Position numbers and translations under genes: made by a program. Source: Cribrihabitans_A pelagius (lineage in GTDB: Bacteria > Pseudomonadota > Alphaproteobacteria > Rhodobacterales > Rhodobacteraceae). From it: a stretch of DNA of 64,000 nucleotides. Position 1 is the stretch's first letter; each line of letters opens with the position of its first letter. The notes under the pieces are model-generated. The model was not told the DNA's origin and ran no database searches. It saw only the letters and a program-made list of their open reading frames with translations. Positions 34,123 to 42,579 of the stretch are shown here, one piece after another. The DNA lies in assembly GCF_048820915.1 (NCBI RefSeq), contig NZ_JBMERR010000007.1:143107-207106 (forward strand), read 5' to 3'.

Positions 34123-34179
34123 ACGCGCCTCGCGGCGCGTGCCTCCGGCGGGAGTACTTGGGGCAAGATGACAAAAGCG
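34123..34179 (+). repeat. Intergenic repeat, copy A (hairpin plus conserved tail)
   Basis: A stem ACGCGCC/GGCGCGT (34123-34140) runs directly into GCCTCCGGCGGGAGTACT and then TGGGGCAAGATGACAAAAGCG. The tail matches copy B at 36998-37036 closely while the stem sequence differs completely. The tail itself can form a CTCC/GGAG mini-hairpin. It follows the aroG stop by 15 bp. Confidence 0.7.
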
Positions 34180-34263
34180 CCTGCGCGCCCGCAATACGGC
34201 GCGCGGCTTGCAATCCCGGCGCCGGCTCCGCATATCCTTCGGGCAGCCACCAAGGGAGCTATC

Positions 34264-35655
34264 ATGATCCGCGCCGCCCTCACTATCCTGGCCCTCGCGC
34301 TGGCCCTGCCCGCCGCCGTCTCCGCCGAGACCCGTGTGCCCCAAAGTCAATCCGAAATCTCGCTGGGCTTTGCGCCGCTGGTGAAGGAGGCCTCGCCTGC
34401 GGTGGTCAACATCTATGCCAAGATCGTGACCCGGGTGCAGCGGCGCTCGCCCTTTGCGAGCGACCCATTTTTCGACGACTTCTTCCGCGGCTTTGCCGAA
34501 CCGCGCCCGCGGGTCGAGAACTCGCTCGGGTCCGGCGTGATCCTGTCGGCTGACGGCATCGTGGTATCGAATTACCACGTGGTTGGCTCGGCCACCGAAA
34601 TCCGCGTGGTGACGGCGGACCGGCGCGAATATGACGCCAGGGTGATTCTGGGCGACAAGGCCAGCGACCTTGCCATCCTGCAATTGCAGGGGGCCGAGGG
34701 GCTGCCGCATCTGGAGCTGCGCAACAGCGACCGGGTCGAGGTGGGGGAGCTGGCGCTGGCAATCGGCAATCCCTTTGGTGTGGGCCAGACGGTGAGCAGC
34801 GGCATCATCTCGGGGCTGGCCCGCACCGGCATGGGGGCTGGCGACGGCTTTGGCTACTACATCCAGACCGATGCGCCGATCAACCCGGGCAACTCCGGCG
34901 GCGCGCTGATCGGGGTGGACGGGCGGCTGATCGGCATCAACACCCGTATCTTGTCGCGCTCGGGCGGCTCCAACGGCATCGGCTTTGCGATCCCCGCCAA
35001 TCTGGTGCGGGAGTTTGTGGATCAGGCGCGCGATGGCGCGGAGGAATTCCAGCGGCCCTGGGCGGGGATGGCCGGGCAGCCGGTGGACGCGGACCTCGCC
35101 GCCTCCCTCGGCATGGCCCTGCCGGAGGGGATGGTGGTCTCCGACCTGCACCCGGAAAGCCCCTTTGCGGAGTCGGGTTTCAGGGTGGGCGACGTGATCA
35201 CTCATGTTGACGGTGAAGTGGTGAACTCGCCCTCGGAAATGGTGTTCCGCATGAGCGTTGCCGGCATGGACAGCACCGCCCGCATCACCCGGTTTCGCGA
35301 TGGCCGCGCGGAGGAGGTCGAAGTGCGCATGGCCGCCGCGCCGGACGAGCCGCCCTCGGAGCCAGTGCAGCTCGGCCGCCGCACGGCACTGCCGGGGCTG
35401 ACGGTGGCGCAGGTGAACCCGCAGGTGATTGCGCGCCTTGCGCTGCCCTTGTCGGCCAAGGGCGTTGCCGTGGTCGACCCGGGCCCCTATGCCGCGCGCG
35501 GCGGGGTGCAACCGGGTGATCTGCTGACGACCGTGAATGGCCGGGCGGTGCGCAACCCCGAGGATGTGGCCCGGGTACTCTCCCGCAGCGGCCGCTGGGT
35601 GCAGATCGACTTGCAGCGCCGCGGCCGCAACCTGTCGCTGCGGTTCCGGATCTGA
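34264..35655 (+). CDS. Periplasmic HtrA/Deg-family serine protease
   Basis: A 463-aa protein with a signal peptide (MIRAALTILALALALPAAVSA). The trypsin-like domain has the triad H105 (SNYHVVG), D135 (KASDLAIL) and S211 (NPGNSGGALIG). Two PDZ domains follow, around residues 270-350 and 375-455. It should act in envelope protein quality control. The ATG at 34264 follows AGGGAG and begins at the signal peptide; an upstream in-frame start adds 32 unlikely residues. Its stop overlaps the rarA start by one base, an unusual partner, suggesting joint transcription. It is closer to DegQ-type lengths than to long DegP, so no symbol is given. Confidence 0.92.
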   Translation: MIRAALTILALALALPAAVSAETRVPQSQSEISLGFAPLVKEASPAVVNIYAKIVTRVQRRSPFASDPFFDDFFRGFAEPRPRVENSLGSGVILSADGIVVSNYHVVGSATEIRVVTADRREYDARVILGDKASDLAILQLQGAEGLPHLELRNSDRVEVGELALAIGNPFGVGQTVSSGIISGLARTGMGAGDGFGYYIQTDAPINPGNSGGALIGVDGRLIGINTRILSRSGGSNGIGFAIPANLVREFVDQARDGAEEFQRPWAGMAGQPVDADLAASLGMALPEGMVVSDLHPESPFAESGFRVGDVITHVDGEVVNSPSEMVFRMSVAGMDSTARITRFRDGRAEEVEVRMAAAPDEPPSEPVQLGRRTALPGLTVAQVNPQVIARLALPLSAKGVAVVDPGPYAARGGVQPGDLLTTVNGRAVRNPEDVARVLSRSGRWVQIDLQRRGRNLSLRFRI

Positions 35656-36971
35656 TGGCGGACCTGTTTGCAAGTCCCCCGCCCGGCGGTGACGCATCGC
35701 GGCCCGAGCCGAACCGCCCGCTCGCCGACCGGCTGCGTCCGCAAAGCCTGTCTGAGGTGATCGGCCAGGCGCAGGTTCTGGGGCCGGACGCGCCTCTGGG
35801 GGTGATGCTGGCCTCCAACTCCCTTTCGTCGCTGGTGTTCTGGGGGCCGCCCGGGGTGGGCAAGACCACCATCGCGCGGCTCCTGGCACGCGAGACGGAT
35901 CTGCATTTTGTGCAGATCTCGGCGATTTTCACCGGTGTGCCGCACCTGAAGAAGGTGTTCGAGGCGGCCAAGATCCGGCGCCAGAACGGGCAGGGGACGC
36001 TGTTGTTCGTGGACGAGATCCACCGCTTCAACAAGGCCCAGCAGGACAGCTTCCTGCCGCATATGGAGGATGGCACTATCCTCCTGGTGGGGGCGACGAC
36101 CGAGAACCCTTCGTTCGAGCTGAACGCGGCGGTGCTGTCGCGGGCGCAGGTGCTGGTTCTGGAGCGCTTGCCGCTGGCCGATCTGGAGCGGCTGACGCAG
36201 CGCGCCGAGCAGGAGCTGGGCCGCGCGCTGCCGCTGTCGGGGGATGCCCGCGACGCGTTGCAGGAGATGGCCGACGGAGATGGACGGGCGCTCCTCAACC
36301 TGATCGAACAGATTGCTGCCTGGCGGGTTGATGCACCCCTGGGGCGCGAGGCACTGGCCAGCCGGCTGATGCGGCGGGCGGCGAAATACGACAAGTCGGG
36401 CGACGAGCATTACAACCTGATTTCGGCGCTGCACAAATCGGTGCGCGGCTCGGATCCGGATGCGGCGCTCTACTGGTTTGCCCGGATGCTGGAAGGCGGC
36501 GAAGATCCACGCTACCTGGCGCGCCGCCTGACCCGGATGGCGGTGGAGGATATCGCCCTGGCGGATCCGCAGGCGCAGGCGGTGTGCCTGCAGGCCTGGG
36601 ACACATACGAGCGGCTCGGCTCGCCCGAGGGCGAGCTGGCGCTGGCGCAGGCGGTGATCTACCTCGCGCTCGCGCCCAAGACCAACGCGGGCTACATGGC
36701 CTACAAGGCGGCGCGCAGGCTGGCCAAACAGACCGGCAGCGAGCCGCCGCCCAAGCATATCCTGAATGCGCCGACCAAGCTGATGAAAGAGCAGGGGTAC
36801 GGTTCGGGCTATGACTACGACCACGACGCCGAAGACGGTTTTTCTGGGCAGAACTACTTTCCCGAGGGCGTGAAACGGCCGGTGCTGTATCAGCCGGTGG
36901 AGCGGGGGTTCGAGCGCGAGTTGAAGCGGCGCACGGAGTATTTTGCGAAGCTCCGTCTGCAGCGCAAATAG
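35655..36971 (+). CDS. rarA: Replication-associated recombination protein A (RarA/MgsA AAA+ ATPase)
   Basis: A 438-aa clamp-loader-like AAA+ ATPase acting at stalled forks. Walker A GPPGVGKTTIA, Walker B LLFVDEIHRFNKAQQD, sensor 1 GATTENPSFELN and the C-terminal tetramerisation part (LNAPTKLMKEQGYGSGYDYDHD) are complete. The ATG begins on the last base of the upstream stop. It is followed by a copy of the intergenic repeat. Confidence 0.95.
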   Translation: MADLFASPPPGGDASRPEPNRPLADRLRPQSLSEVIGQAQVLGPDAPLGVMLASNSLSSLVFWGPPGVGKTTIARLLARETDLHFVQISAIFTGVPHLKKVFEAAKIRRQNGQGTLLFVDEIHRFNKAQQDSFLPHMEDGTILLVGATTENPSFELNAAVLSRAQVLVLERLPLADLERLTQRAEQELGRALPLSGDARDALQEMADGDGRALLNLIEQIAAWRVDAPLGREALASRLMRRAAKYDKSGDEHYNLISALHKSVRGSDPDAALYWFARMLEGGEDPRYLARRLTRMAVEDIALADPQAQAVCLQAWDTYERLGSPEGELALAQAVIYLALAPKTNAGYMAYKAARRLAKQTGSEPPPKHILNAPTKLMKEQGYGSGYDYDHDAEDGFSGQNYFPEGVKRPVLYQPVERGFERELKRRTEYFAKLRLQRK

Positions 36972-36975
36972 TGAA

Positions 36976-37036
36976 CCGGCTTTCCGCCGGAAAGCCGGTG
37001 CCTCCGGCGGGAGTATTTGCGGCAAGATGAAAGAGC
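36976..37036 (+). repeat. Intergenic repeat, copy B (hairpin plus conserved tail)
   Basis: A 10-bp perfect stem CCGGCTTTCC/GGAAAGCCGG (36976-36998, loop GCC) joins the tail GTGCCTCCGGCGGGAGTA, then TTTGCGGCAAGATGAAAGAGCG. The tail shares all but a few bases with copy A. It begins 4 bp after the rarA stop. Confidence 0.72.
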
Positions 37037-37135
37037 GGGGCTGTACGCGCAGGTCGGCCGTGCGGGCGCCGCGTGCAAGGCAGGTTTGCGCCATGGAAAC
37101 TTGACATCCGCGGCCTCGCGCGCGACAGGACGGGG

Positions 37136-37516
37136 ATGATTTCAACGGTTTCCATGGTGGCGCTTGGCGGTGCGATCGGCGCCTCCGGCCGTTATCTGGC
37201 CGGGCTGGCGGTGATCCGGCTGGCGGGACATCACGCCTTCCCGCTGGCGGTGCTGTCGGTGAACATCCTCGGCTCCTTCCTGATGGGGGTCTTTGTGGTG
37301 GCGGCGGCGATGCGCGGGCTGACTTGGCTCAGCCCCTTTGTGATGACCGGGTTGCTGGGCGGCTTCACCACCTTTTCGGCGTTCTCGCTGGAGGCCGCCA
37401 ATCTGATCGAACGCGGCGCCTTCGGGCAGGCCGCGATATATGTCGGGCTGTCGGCGGGGGGATCCATCGGCGGCCTGTTCCTGGGCCTGATGGCTGCAAG
37501 AGGAGTGTTCGCATGA
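37136..37516 (+). CDS. crcB: Fluoride channel of the CrcB/Fluc family
   Basis: A 126-aa membrane protein with four predicted helices that exports fluoride as a dual-topology dimer. GGAIGASGRYL, the NILGSFLMG helix and GLLGGFTTFSAFSLE are the family hallmarks. ATG 37136 gives the normal size; a longer frame upstream is rejected. It overlaps the pseudouridine synthase start by 4 bp. I saw no fluoride riboswitch core upstream. Confidence 0.93.
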   Translation: MISTVSMVALGGAIGASGRYLAGLAVIRLAGHHAFPLAVLSVNILGSFLMGVFVVAAAMRGLTWLSPFVMTGLLGGFTTFSAFSLEAANLIERGAFGQAAIYVGLSAGGSIGGLFLGLMAARGVFA

Positions 37517-38559
37517 GCGGCGTGCAGATGATCACCGTAAGCGACGACGATGGCGGCCAGCGCATCGACCGCTGGCTGCGCGGGCTGTTTCCGCATCTGA
37601 GCCAGGGGCGGATCGAGAAGATGTGCCGCAAGGGCGAGCTGCGGCTCGAGGGCGGCCGGGTCAAGGCCAGCACGCGGATCGAGGCCGGGCAGACCGTGCG
37701 GGTGCCGCCGCTGCCCGACAGCGACCACAAGCCGGCCGAGGCGCGGCCGACGCGGATCTCGCCCGCGGATGAAAAGATGATCCAGGCTTGCGTGATCTAC
37801 CGCGACGACGACGTCATCGTGCTGAACAAGCCCGCGGGCCTTGCGGTGCAGGGCGGCTCCGGCACCTCGCGCCACGTCGACGGCCTGTCGGAGGCGCTGA
37901 AGTTCGGGCTGGAGGAAAAGCCGCGGCTGGTGCACCGGCTGGACAAGGACACCTCGGGGGTTCTGGTGCTGGCGCGTAACCGCAAGGCGGCGCAGGCGCT
38001 GACGGCCGCCTTCCGCCACAAGAGCACGCGCAAGATTTACTGGGCGCTGGTGGCAGGCGTGCCGACGCCCTACCTCGGCGAGGTCAAGACCGGGCTGGTG
38101 AAGGCCCCGGGCCACGGCAAGGGCGGCGAAGGCGAGAAGATGATCAACGTGCATCCGCGCGACATCGCCGACACGCCCGGCGCCAAGCGCGCGCATACAG
38201 TCTATGCGACGCTGTACCGGGTGGCGAGCCGCGCCGCCTGGGTGGCGATGGAGCCCATCACAGGCCGCACCCATCAGCTGCGCGCGCATATGTCGGGCAT
38301 CGGGCATCCGATTGCCGGCGATGGCAAATACGGCGGCTCGGGCCAGGAGAACCTGGGCGATGGCTGGGGCGCGCGGTTTGGCGGGGTGATCTCCAAGAAG
38401 CTGCACCTGCACGCGCGCCGCATGGTGTTCGAACACCCGGTGAGCCGCAAGAACGTGACCGTAGTGGCGCCGCTGCCGGCGCATATGAAGGAAAGCTGGG
38501 AGACCTTCGGCTGGAGCGAGGACCTGGCGGCGGACGATCCTTTCGAGGATCTGCAGTGA
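37513..38559 (+). CDS. rluC: 23S rRNA pseudouridine synthase, RluA/RluC family
   Basis: A 348-aa enzyme with an N-terminal S4 RNA-binding domain (QRIDRWLRGLFPHLSQGRIEKMCRKGELRL) and the catalytic motif LVHRLDKDTSGVLVL, whose Asp attacks the target uridine. EPITGRTHQLRAHM confirms the family. RluC modifies 955, 2504 and 2580 in Escherichia coli; the exact targets here are inferred. It overlaps crcB by 4 bp and the HAD gene by 4 bp. Confidence 0.9.
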   Translation: MSGVQMITVSDDDGGQRIDRWLRGLFPHLSQGRIEKMCRKGELRLEGGRVKASTRIEAGQTVRVPPLPDSDHKPAEARPTRISPADEKMIQACVIYRDDDVIVLNKPAGLAVQGGSGTSRHVDGLSEALKFGLEEKPRLVHRLDKDTSGVLVLARNRKAAQALTAAFRHKSTRKIYWALVAGVPTPYLGEVKTGLVKAPGHGKGGEGEKMINVHPRDIADTPGAKRAHTVYATLYRVASRAAWVAMEPITGRTHQLRAHMSGIGHPIAGDGKYGGSGQENLGDGWGARFGGVISKKLHLHARRMVFEHPVSRKNVTVVAPLPAHMKESWETFGWSEDLAADDPFEDLQ

Positions 38560-39224
38560 GCGGGCCCCTGCGGCTCATCCTGTTCGACGTCGACGGCACG
38601 CTGGCGGACAGCCAGGCCGCGATCACCGGCGCGATGGCCGCAGCTTTCGGCGGCGCCGGTCTCGCCGTGCCGCCGCGCGAGGCGATCCTGTCGATCGTCG
38701 GGCTGTCGCTGCCCCTGGCAATGCGGGTGCTGGCCCCGGAGCAGGACGCGCCGGTGCTGGATGCGCTGGTGGAGGGATACAAGACCGCTTACATGCAGGC
38801 GCGCGAGGCGGCAGGTGCAGGGCATACGCCGCTGTTTCCCGGCGCGCGCGAAGTGCTGGCGGAGCTGAACGCGGTGCCGGAATACCTTCTGGGCGTTGCC
38901 ACCGGAAAATCCGCGCGTGGTTTCGATGCGCTTGCGGCCTCCCATGGACTCGACTGTTTCGTGACCCGGCAGGTGGCGGATCACCACCCTTCGAAACCGC
39001 ATCCGGCGATGATCGAAGCGGCGATGGCGGAAACCGGGGTGGATCGCGCAAGCACCGTGATGATCGGCGACACGCGGTTTGACATCGAGATGGGCAGGGC
39101 GGCGGGCGTGACCACCATTGCCGTTCCCTGGGGCTATCATCCGGCAGAGACATTGGGCGCCGATTTCCTGATCCGCAGCTTTGCGGAGCTGCGTCCGCTG
39201 CTGGCAAATATCTGGAAGGCATGA
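38556..39224 (+). CDS. HAD-superfamily hydrolase (phosphoglycolate phosphatase-like)
   Basis: A 222-aa cytosolic phosphatase. Motif I FDVDGTLADS, motif II VATGKSARG, motif III lysine (HHPSKPHPAM) and motif IV MIGDTRFDIEMGRAAG are complete, with a helical cap between I and II. The start is a GTG overlapping the previous stop (GTGA). The substrate is not determinable; phosphoglycolate and other small phosphate esters are typical. Confidence 0.9.
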   Translation: MSGPLRLILFDVDGTLADSQAAITGAMAAAFGGAGLAVPPREAILSIVGLSLPLAMRVLAPEQDAPVLDALVEGYKTAYMQAREAAGAGHTPLFPGAREVLAELNAVPEYLLGVATGKSARGFDALAASHGLDCFVTRQVADHHPSKPHPAMIEAAMAETGVDRASTVMIGDTRFDIEMGRAAGVTTIAVPWGYHPAETLGADFLIRSFAELRPLLANIWKA

Positions 39225-39227
39225 GCG

Positions 39228-39932
39228 ATGAGCGAGTGGAAGCAAAAGCGGTTCTGGAAACAGGTGACGGTTGCCGAGGCCGGCAGCAGCTTTGCGGTGG
39301 AACTGGACGGCCGCCGGGTGAAAACCCCGGCCAAGGCGCCGCTGGCGGTGCCGACGCGCGCAATGGCGGAGGCGATCGCGGCGGAATGGAACGCGCAGGG
39401 CGAATCGGTTGACCCCCACGCGATGCCCTGCACCCGCTCGGCCAATGCCGCGATTGACAAGGTGACACATCAGCACGGCGAAGTGGCCGCCATGCTGGCC
39501 GAATACGGCGACACCGATCTCTTGTGCTACCGCGCCGCCGCGCCGGAGGAACTGGCCCGGCGCCAGGCCGCGGAGTGGGACCCGGCGCTGGACTGGGCGG
39601 AAGCGGCGCTGGGCGCCCGGCTGCTGCCGCGCGAAGGAGTCTTGCACGCCGCCCAGGATCCGGCGGCGCTGGAGACCCTGGGCGGCAAGGTGCATGCGCT
39701 GGCCCCGTTCCAGCTGGCGGCTTTCCATGATCTGGTAGGGATTTCCGGCTCCTTGGTGCTGGGGTTTGCCGCGGCTGAGGGCTGGCGCAGCGCGGACGAG
39801 ATCTGGCAGCTGTCGCGTCTGGATGAGCGCTGGCAGGAAGAACAGTGGGGCGTGGACGAGGAAGCTGCCGCCGCCGCCGCGGTGAAACGGCGGGAATTCC
39901 TGCATGCGGAGCGCTTCTTCCGCCTGTCCTGA
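39228..39932 (+). CDS. ATP12-family F1-ATPase assembly chaperone
   Basis: A 234-aa protein of the ATP12 family (PF07542), which in mitochondria holds the F1 alpha subunit during assembly. FAVELDGRRVKTPAKAPLAVPT, AEWNAQGESVDPHAMPCTRSANAAID and TDLLCYRA match. Such homologues are restricted to alphaproteobacteria and mitochondria, supporting the taxonomy. It begins 3 bp after the HAD gene. Confidence 0.92.
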   Translation: MSEWKQKRFWKQVTVAEAGSSFAVELDGRRVKTPAKAPLAVPTRAMAEAIAAEWNAQGESVDPHAMPCTRSANAAIDKVTHQHGEVAAMLAEYGDTDLLCYRAAAPEELARRQAAEWDPALDWAEAALGARLLPREGVLHAAQDPAALETLGGKVHALAPFQLAAFHDLVGISGSLVLGFAAAEGWRSADEIWQLSRLDERWQEEQWGVDEEAAAAAAVKRREFLHAERFFRLS

Positions 39933-39952
39933 AAAGACCAGAAATTTCAAAG

Positions 39953-39973
39953 CTTCGGCGGCTGGGGCAAGAT
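39953..39973 (+). repeat. Possible remnant of the intergenic repeat tail
   Basis: CTTCGGCGG followed by CTGGGGCAAGAT resembles the tail of copies A and B with an internal gap. It lies 20 bp after the ATP12 stop, the same relative position. Confidence 0.35.
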
Positions 39974-40163
39974 TGCTGCCGGGGCGTATGACCGTGCGTT
40001 ATCCGGTCATCGAATTTCCTGATACCATACTTGACGTTTGCTGATGAATGCGCCCAAACTTGGCCTCGGATCAGGGGGAAGCCCCTGTTCAGTCTGAGTT
40101 CCGGCGGGCAAGCGTCGGCAAATAAGAACCGCCGGACAGGCGGGCCATCAGGAAGAGGTAAAT

Positions 40164-41180
40164 ATGAAAAAATCCGTGTTTTTGGGCGCTGTGACCGTGG
40201 CCGGTCTGGCGGCTGGCGCTGCAGCTGCGGGCACGCTGGATGACGTGAAGGCGCGCGGCAAGCTGAACTGCGGCGTGACTACCGGCCTGGTCGGCTTTGC
40301 GGCCCCGAATGCGAATGGCGAATGGGAAGGCTTCGACGTTGCGGTCTGCCGCGCCGTGGCAGCGGCTGTGCTGGGCGACTCCACCGCGGTGGAATTCGTG
40401 CCGACCACCGGCAAGACCCGCTTCACCGCGCTGGCGTCGGGCGAGATCGACATGCTGGCCCGCAACACCACCTGGACGTTCTCCCGCGACGTCGACCTGA
40501 AGTTCGAATTCACCGGCATCAACTACTACGATGGCCAGGGCTACATGGTGCCGAAGGAGCTGGGCGTGTCCTCGGCCAAGGAACTGGACGGCGCCACCGT
40601 CTGCATCCAGACCGGCACCACCACCGAGCTGAACCTGGCGGACTTCTTCCGCTCCAACAACATCAGCTACGAGCCGGTGCCGATCGAGACCAACGCCGAA
40701 GCGCAGCAGCAGTATCTGGCGGGCGCCTGTGACGTCTACACAACCGACGCCTCCGGCCTGGCCGCGACCCGCGCCACCTTCGACGATCCGTCGGCACATG
40801 TGATCCTGCCGGAAATCATCTCGAAAGAGCCGCTCGGCCCGCTGGTCCGCCATGGCGACCATGAGTGGGGCGATGTGGTCCGCTGGACCCTGAATGCGCT
40901 GGTCGCAGCCGAAGAGCTGGGCGTCACCTCGACCAACATCAACGAAATGGCAGCCGGCACCGACAACCCGGAAATCAACCGCCTGCTCGGCGCCGAAGGC
41001 ACCCTGGGCGAAATGCTGGGCCTGTCCAACGACTGGGCCAAGAACGCCATCTCGGCGGGCGGCAACTACGGTGAGATCTTTGCCAAGAACATCGGCGAAG
41101 ACACTCCGATCGGCCTGGCCCGCGGGTTGAACGCCCAGTGGACCGACGGCGGCCTGCTGTACTCGCCGCCGTTCCGTTAA
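40164..41180 (+). CDS. aapJ: General L-amino acid ABC transporter, periplasmic binding protein
   Basis: A 338-aa secreted protein with a signal peptide (MKKSVFLGAVTVAGLAAGAAAA). It is a family 3 solute-binding protein: LNCGVTTGLVGFAAPN, WEGFDVAVCRAVAAAVLGD and the hinge with TGTTTELNLADFF. AapJ/BztA proteins deliver Glu, Gln, Asp, Asn and other amino acids. It is the first gene of aapJQMP, followed by a probable leaky terminator. Confidence 0.94.
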   Translation: MKKSVFLGAVTVAGLAAGAAAAGTLDDVKARGKLNCGVTTGLVGFAAPNANGEWEGFDVAVCRAVAAAVLGDSTAVEFVPTTGKTRFTALASGEIDMLARNTTWTFSRDVDLKFEFTGINYYDGQGYMVPKELGVSSAKELDGATVCIQTGTTTELNLADFFRSNNISYEPVPIETNAEAQQQYLAGACDVYTTDASGLAATRATFDDPSAHVILPEIISKEPLGPLVRHGDHEWGDVVRWTLNALVAAEELGVTSTNINEMAAGTDNPEINRLLGAEGTLGEMLGLSNDWAKNAISAGGNYGEIFAKNIGEDTPIGLARGLNAQWTDGGLLYSPPFR

Positions 41181-41195
41181 ATCAACCACCGGGAG

Positions 41196-41222
41196 GGGCG
41201 CGGGACAATCCTGCGCCCTTTT
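41196..41222 (+). terminator. Probable leaky terminator between aapJ and aapQ
   Basis: GGGCGCGGGA (41196-41205) pairs with TCCTGCGCCC (41209-41218) with one G-T pair, loop CAA, then TTTT. It lies inside the operon, 15 bp after aapJ, and would keep binding protein in excess over permease. Confidence 0.75.
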
Positions 41223-41309
41223 CCTATCGTCCAAAAGAATCTCCGGATTGCTGCGGAGCGGTGGCCAACACCGCCAGGACAGACCTCCGGAGCCAGGGGA
41301 TCACACCTT

Positions 41310-42578
41310 ATGTCCACTCTTACTGACCCACCAAAGGAGCAGTTCCGGCTGTCCATGCTCCTTTACGATACCCGTTACCGCTCGGCCACGATTCAGGTCA
41401 TTGCGATGATCGGGTTCATGCTTCTCGCTGCCTGGCTGATCAACAACACGATCCAGAACCTCGCGGCGCAGGGCAAGGCTTTCGAATTCGGCTTCTTCAC
41501 GGAGCCGGCCAGTTATGACATCAACCAGCGCCTGCTGGACTACACCTCGCGCGACAGCCATCTGCGTGCCGCCCTGCTGGGGCTTTTGAACACACTGGTG
41601 GTGGCCGTCCTCGGCTGCATCACCGCAACCATCCTCGGCGTCGTTATCGGCGTGCTGCGGCTGTCGTCGAACTGGCTGGTGGCGCGGCTGATGACGGTCT
41701 ATGTGGAAGTCTTCCGCAACGTGCCGGTGCTTCTGTGGATCGTCTTCGTGATGGCGGTGCTGATCGAGACGCTGCCGGCGCCGCGGGCGTTCCGCGGCGA
41801 GAACCCCGAAGCGGTGATGAACCTGGGCGACACCGTGGCGGTGACCAACCGCGGCGTCTACATCCCCGAGCCGCTGTTCTCGCGGCCGCTGGGCGACGTG
41901 CATCTGCTCGGCGACAGCTCGCTGCGTTTCGACGTGAGCCTGGACCTGGTGGCAATCCTCGTGGTGCTGGGGCTGGGGCTGTTTGTCTCCCGCAAGATCC
42001 GCCAGCGCGCCGACCGGCTGCAAGCCTCCACCGGCGTGCGGCCCAGGACCTGGCATGTGCGGACCGCGGTCATTGCGGTGCCGATGCTGGTGCTGCTGGC
42101 GGCGCTCGGCTTCCACCTTGGCTACCCGGAACTGAGGGGCTTCAACTTCCAGGGCGGCACCCACCTGCGCAACTCTCTGATTGCGCTGTGGCTGGCGCTG
42201 TCGCTTTATACCGCGGCCTTCATCGCAGAGATTGTGCGCGCGGGCATCCTGGCGATCTCCACCGGCCAGACCGAGGCCGCCGCGGCGCTGGGCCTGCGCT
42301 CCAACCGGATCATGCGGCTGGTGATTCTGCCGCAGGCGCTGCGGGTGATCATCCCGCCGCTGATCTCCAACTACCTGAACCTGACCAAGAACTCCTCGCT
42401 GGCGATTGCCGTGGGTTACATGGACATCACCGGCACCCTGGGCGGAATCACCATGAACCAGACGGGACGCGAGCTGGAATGTGTTCTGCTCTTGATGCTC
42501 GTTTACCTGGCGATCTCGCTGACCATCTCGGCAGTGATGAACTGGTACAACGAAGCCGTGAAGCTGAAGGAGCGCTGA
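41310..42578 (+). CDS. aapQ: General L-amino acid ABC transporter, permease AapQ
   Basis: A 422-aa inner-membrane permease. It is longer than ordinary HisM-type permeases because of an insertion between the early helices, as known for AapQ and BztB. The cytosolic EAA motif reads EAAAALGLRSNRIMRLVILPQALR. TLVVAVLGCITATILGVVIGVLRLSSN starts the permease core. It is coupled with aapM, whose ATG follows one base after the stop. Confidence 0.94.
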   Translation: MSTLTDPPKEQFRLSMLLYDTRYRSATIQVIAMIGFMLLAAWLINNTIQNLAAQGKAFEFGFFTEPASYDINQRLLDYTSRDSHLRAALLGLLNTLVVAVLGCITATILGVVIGVLRLSSNWLVARLMTVYVEVFRNVPVLLWIVFVMAVLIETLPAPRAFRGENPEAVMNLGDTVAVTNRGVYIPEPLFSRPLGDVHLLGDSSLRFDVSLDLVAILVVLGLGLFVSRKIRQRADRLQASTGVRPRTWHVRTAVIAVPMLVLLAALGFHLGYPELRGFNFQGGTHLRNSLIALWLALSLYTAAFIAEIVRAGILAISTGQTEAAAALGLRSNRIMRLVILPQALRVIIPPLISNYLNLTKNSSLAIAVGYMDITGTLGGITMNQTGRELECVLLLMLVYLAISLTISAVMNWYNEAVKLKER

Positions 42579-42579
42579 G

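Noticed and set aside
31705..35889. Open frame of about 1,390 codons on the minus strand
   Set aside because: It runs antisense through a chemoreceptor, DAHP synthase and a protease; proline/arginine/histidine-rich sequence without domains is typical of a third-position GC shadow.
37000..37135. Fluoride riboswitch ahead of crcB
   Set aside because: No segment matching the conserved pseudoknot core was recognised; the spacer is filled by the intergenic repeat.
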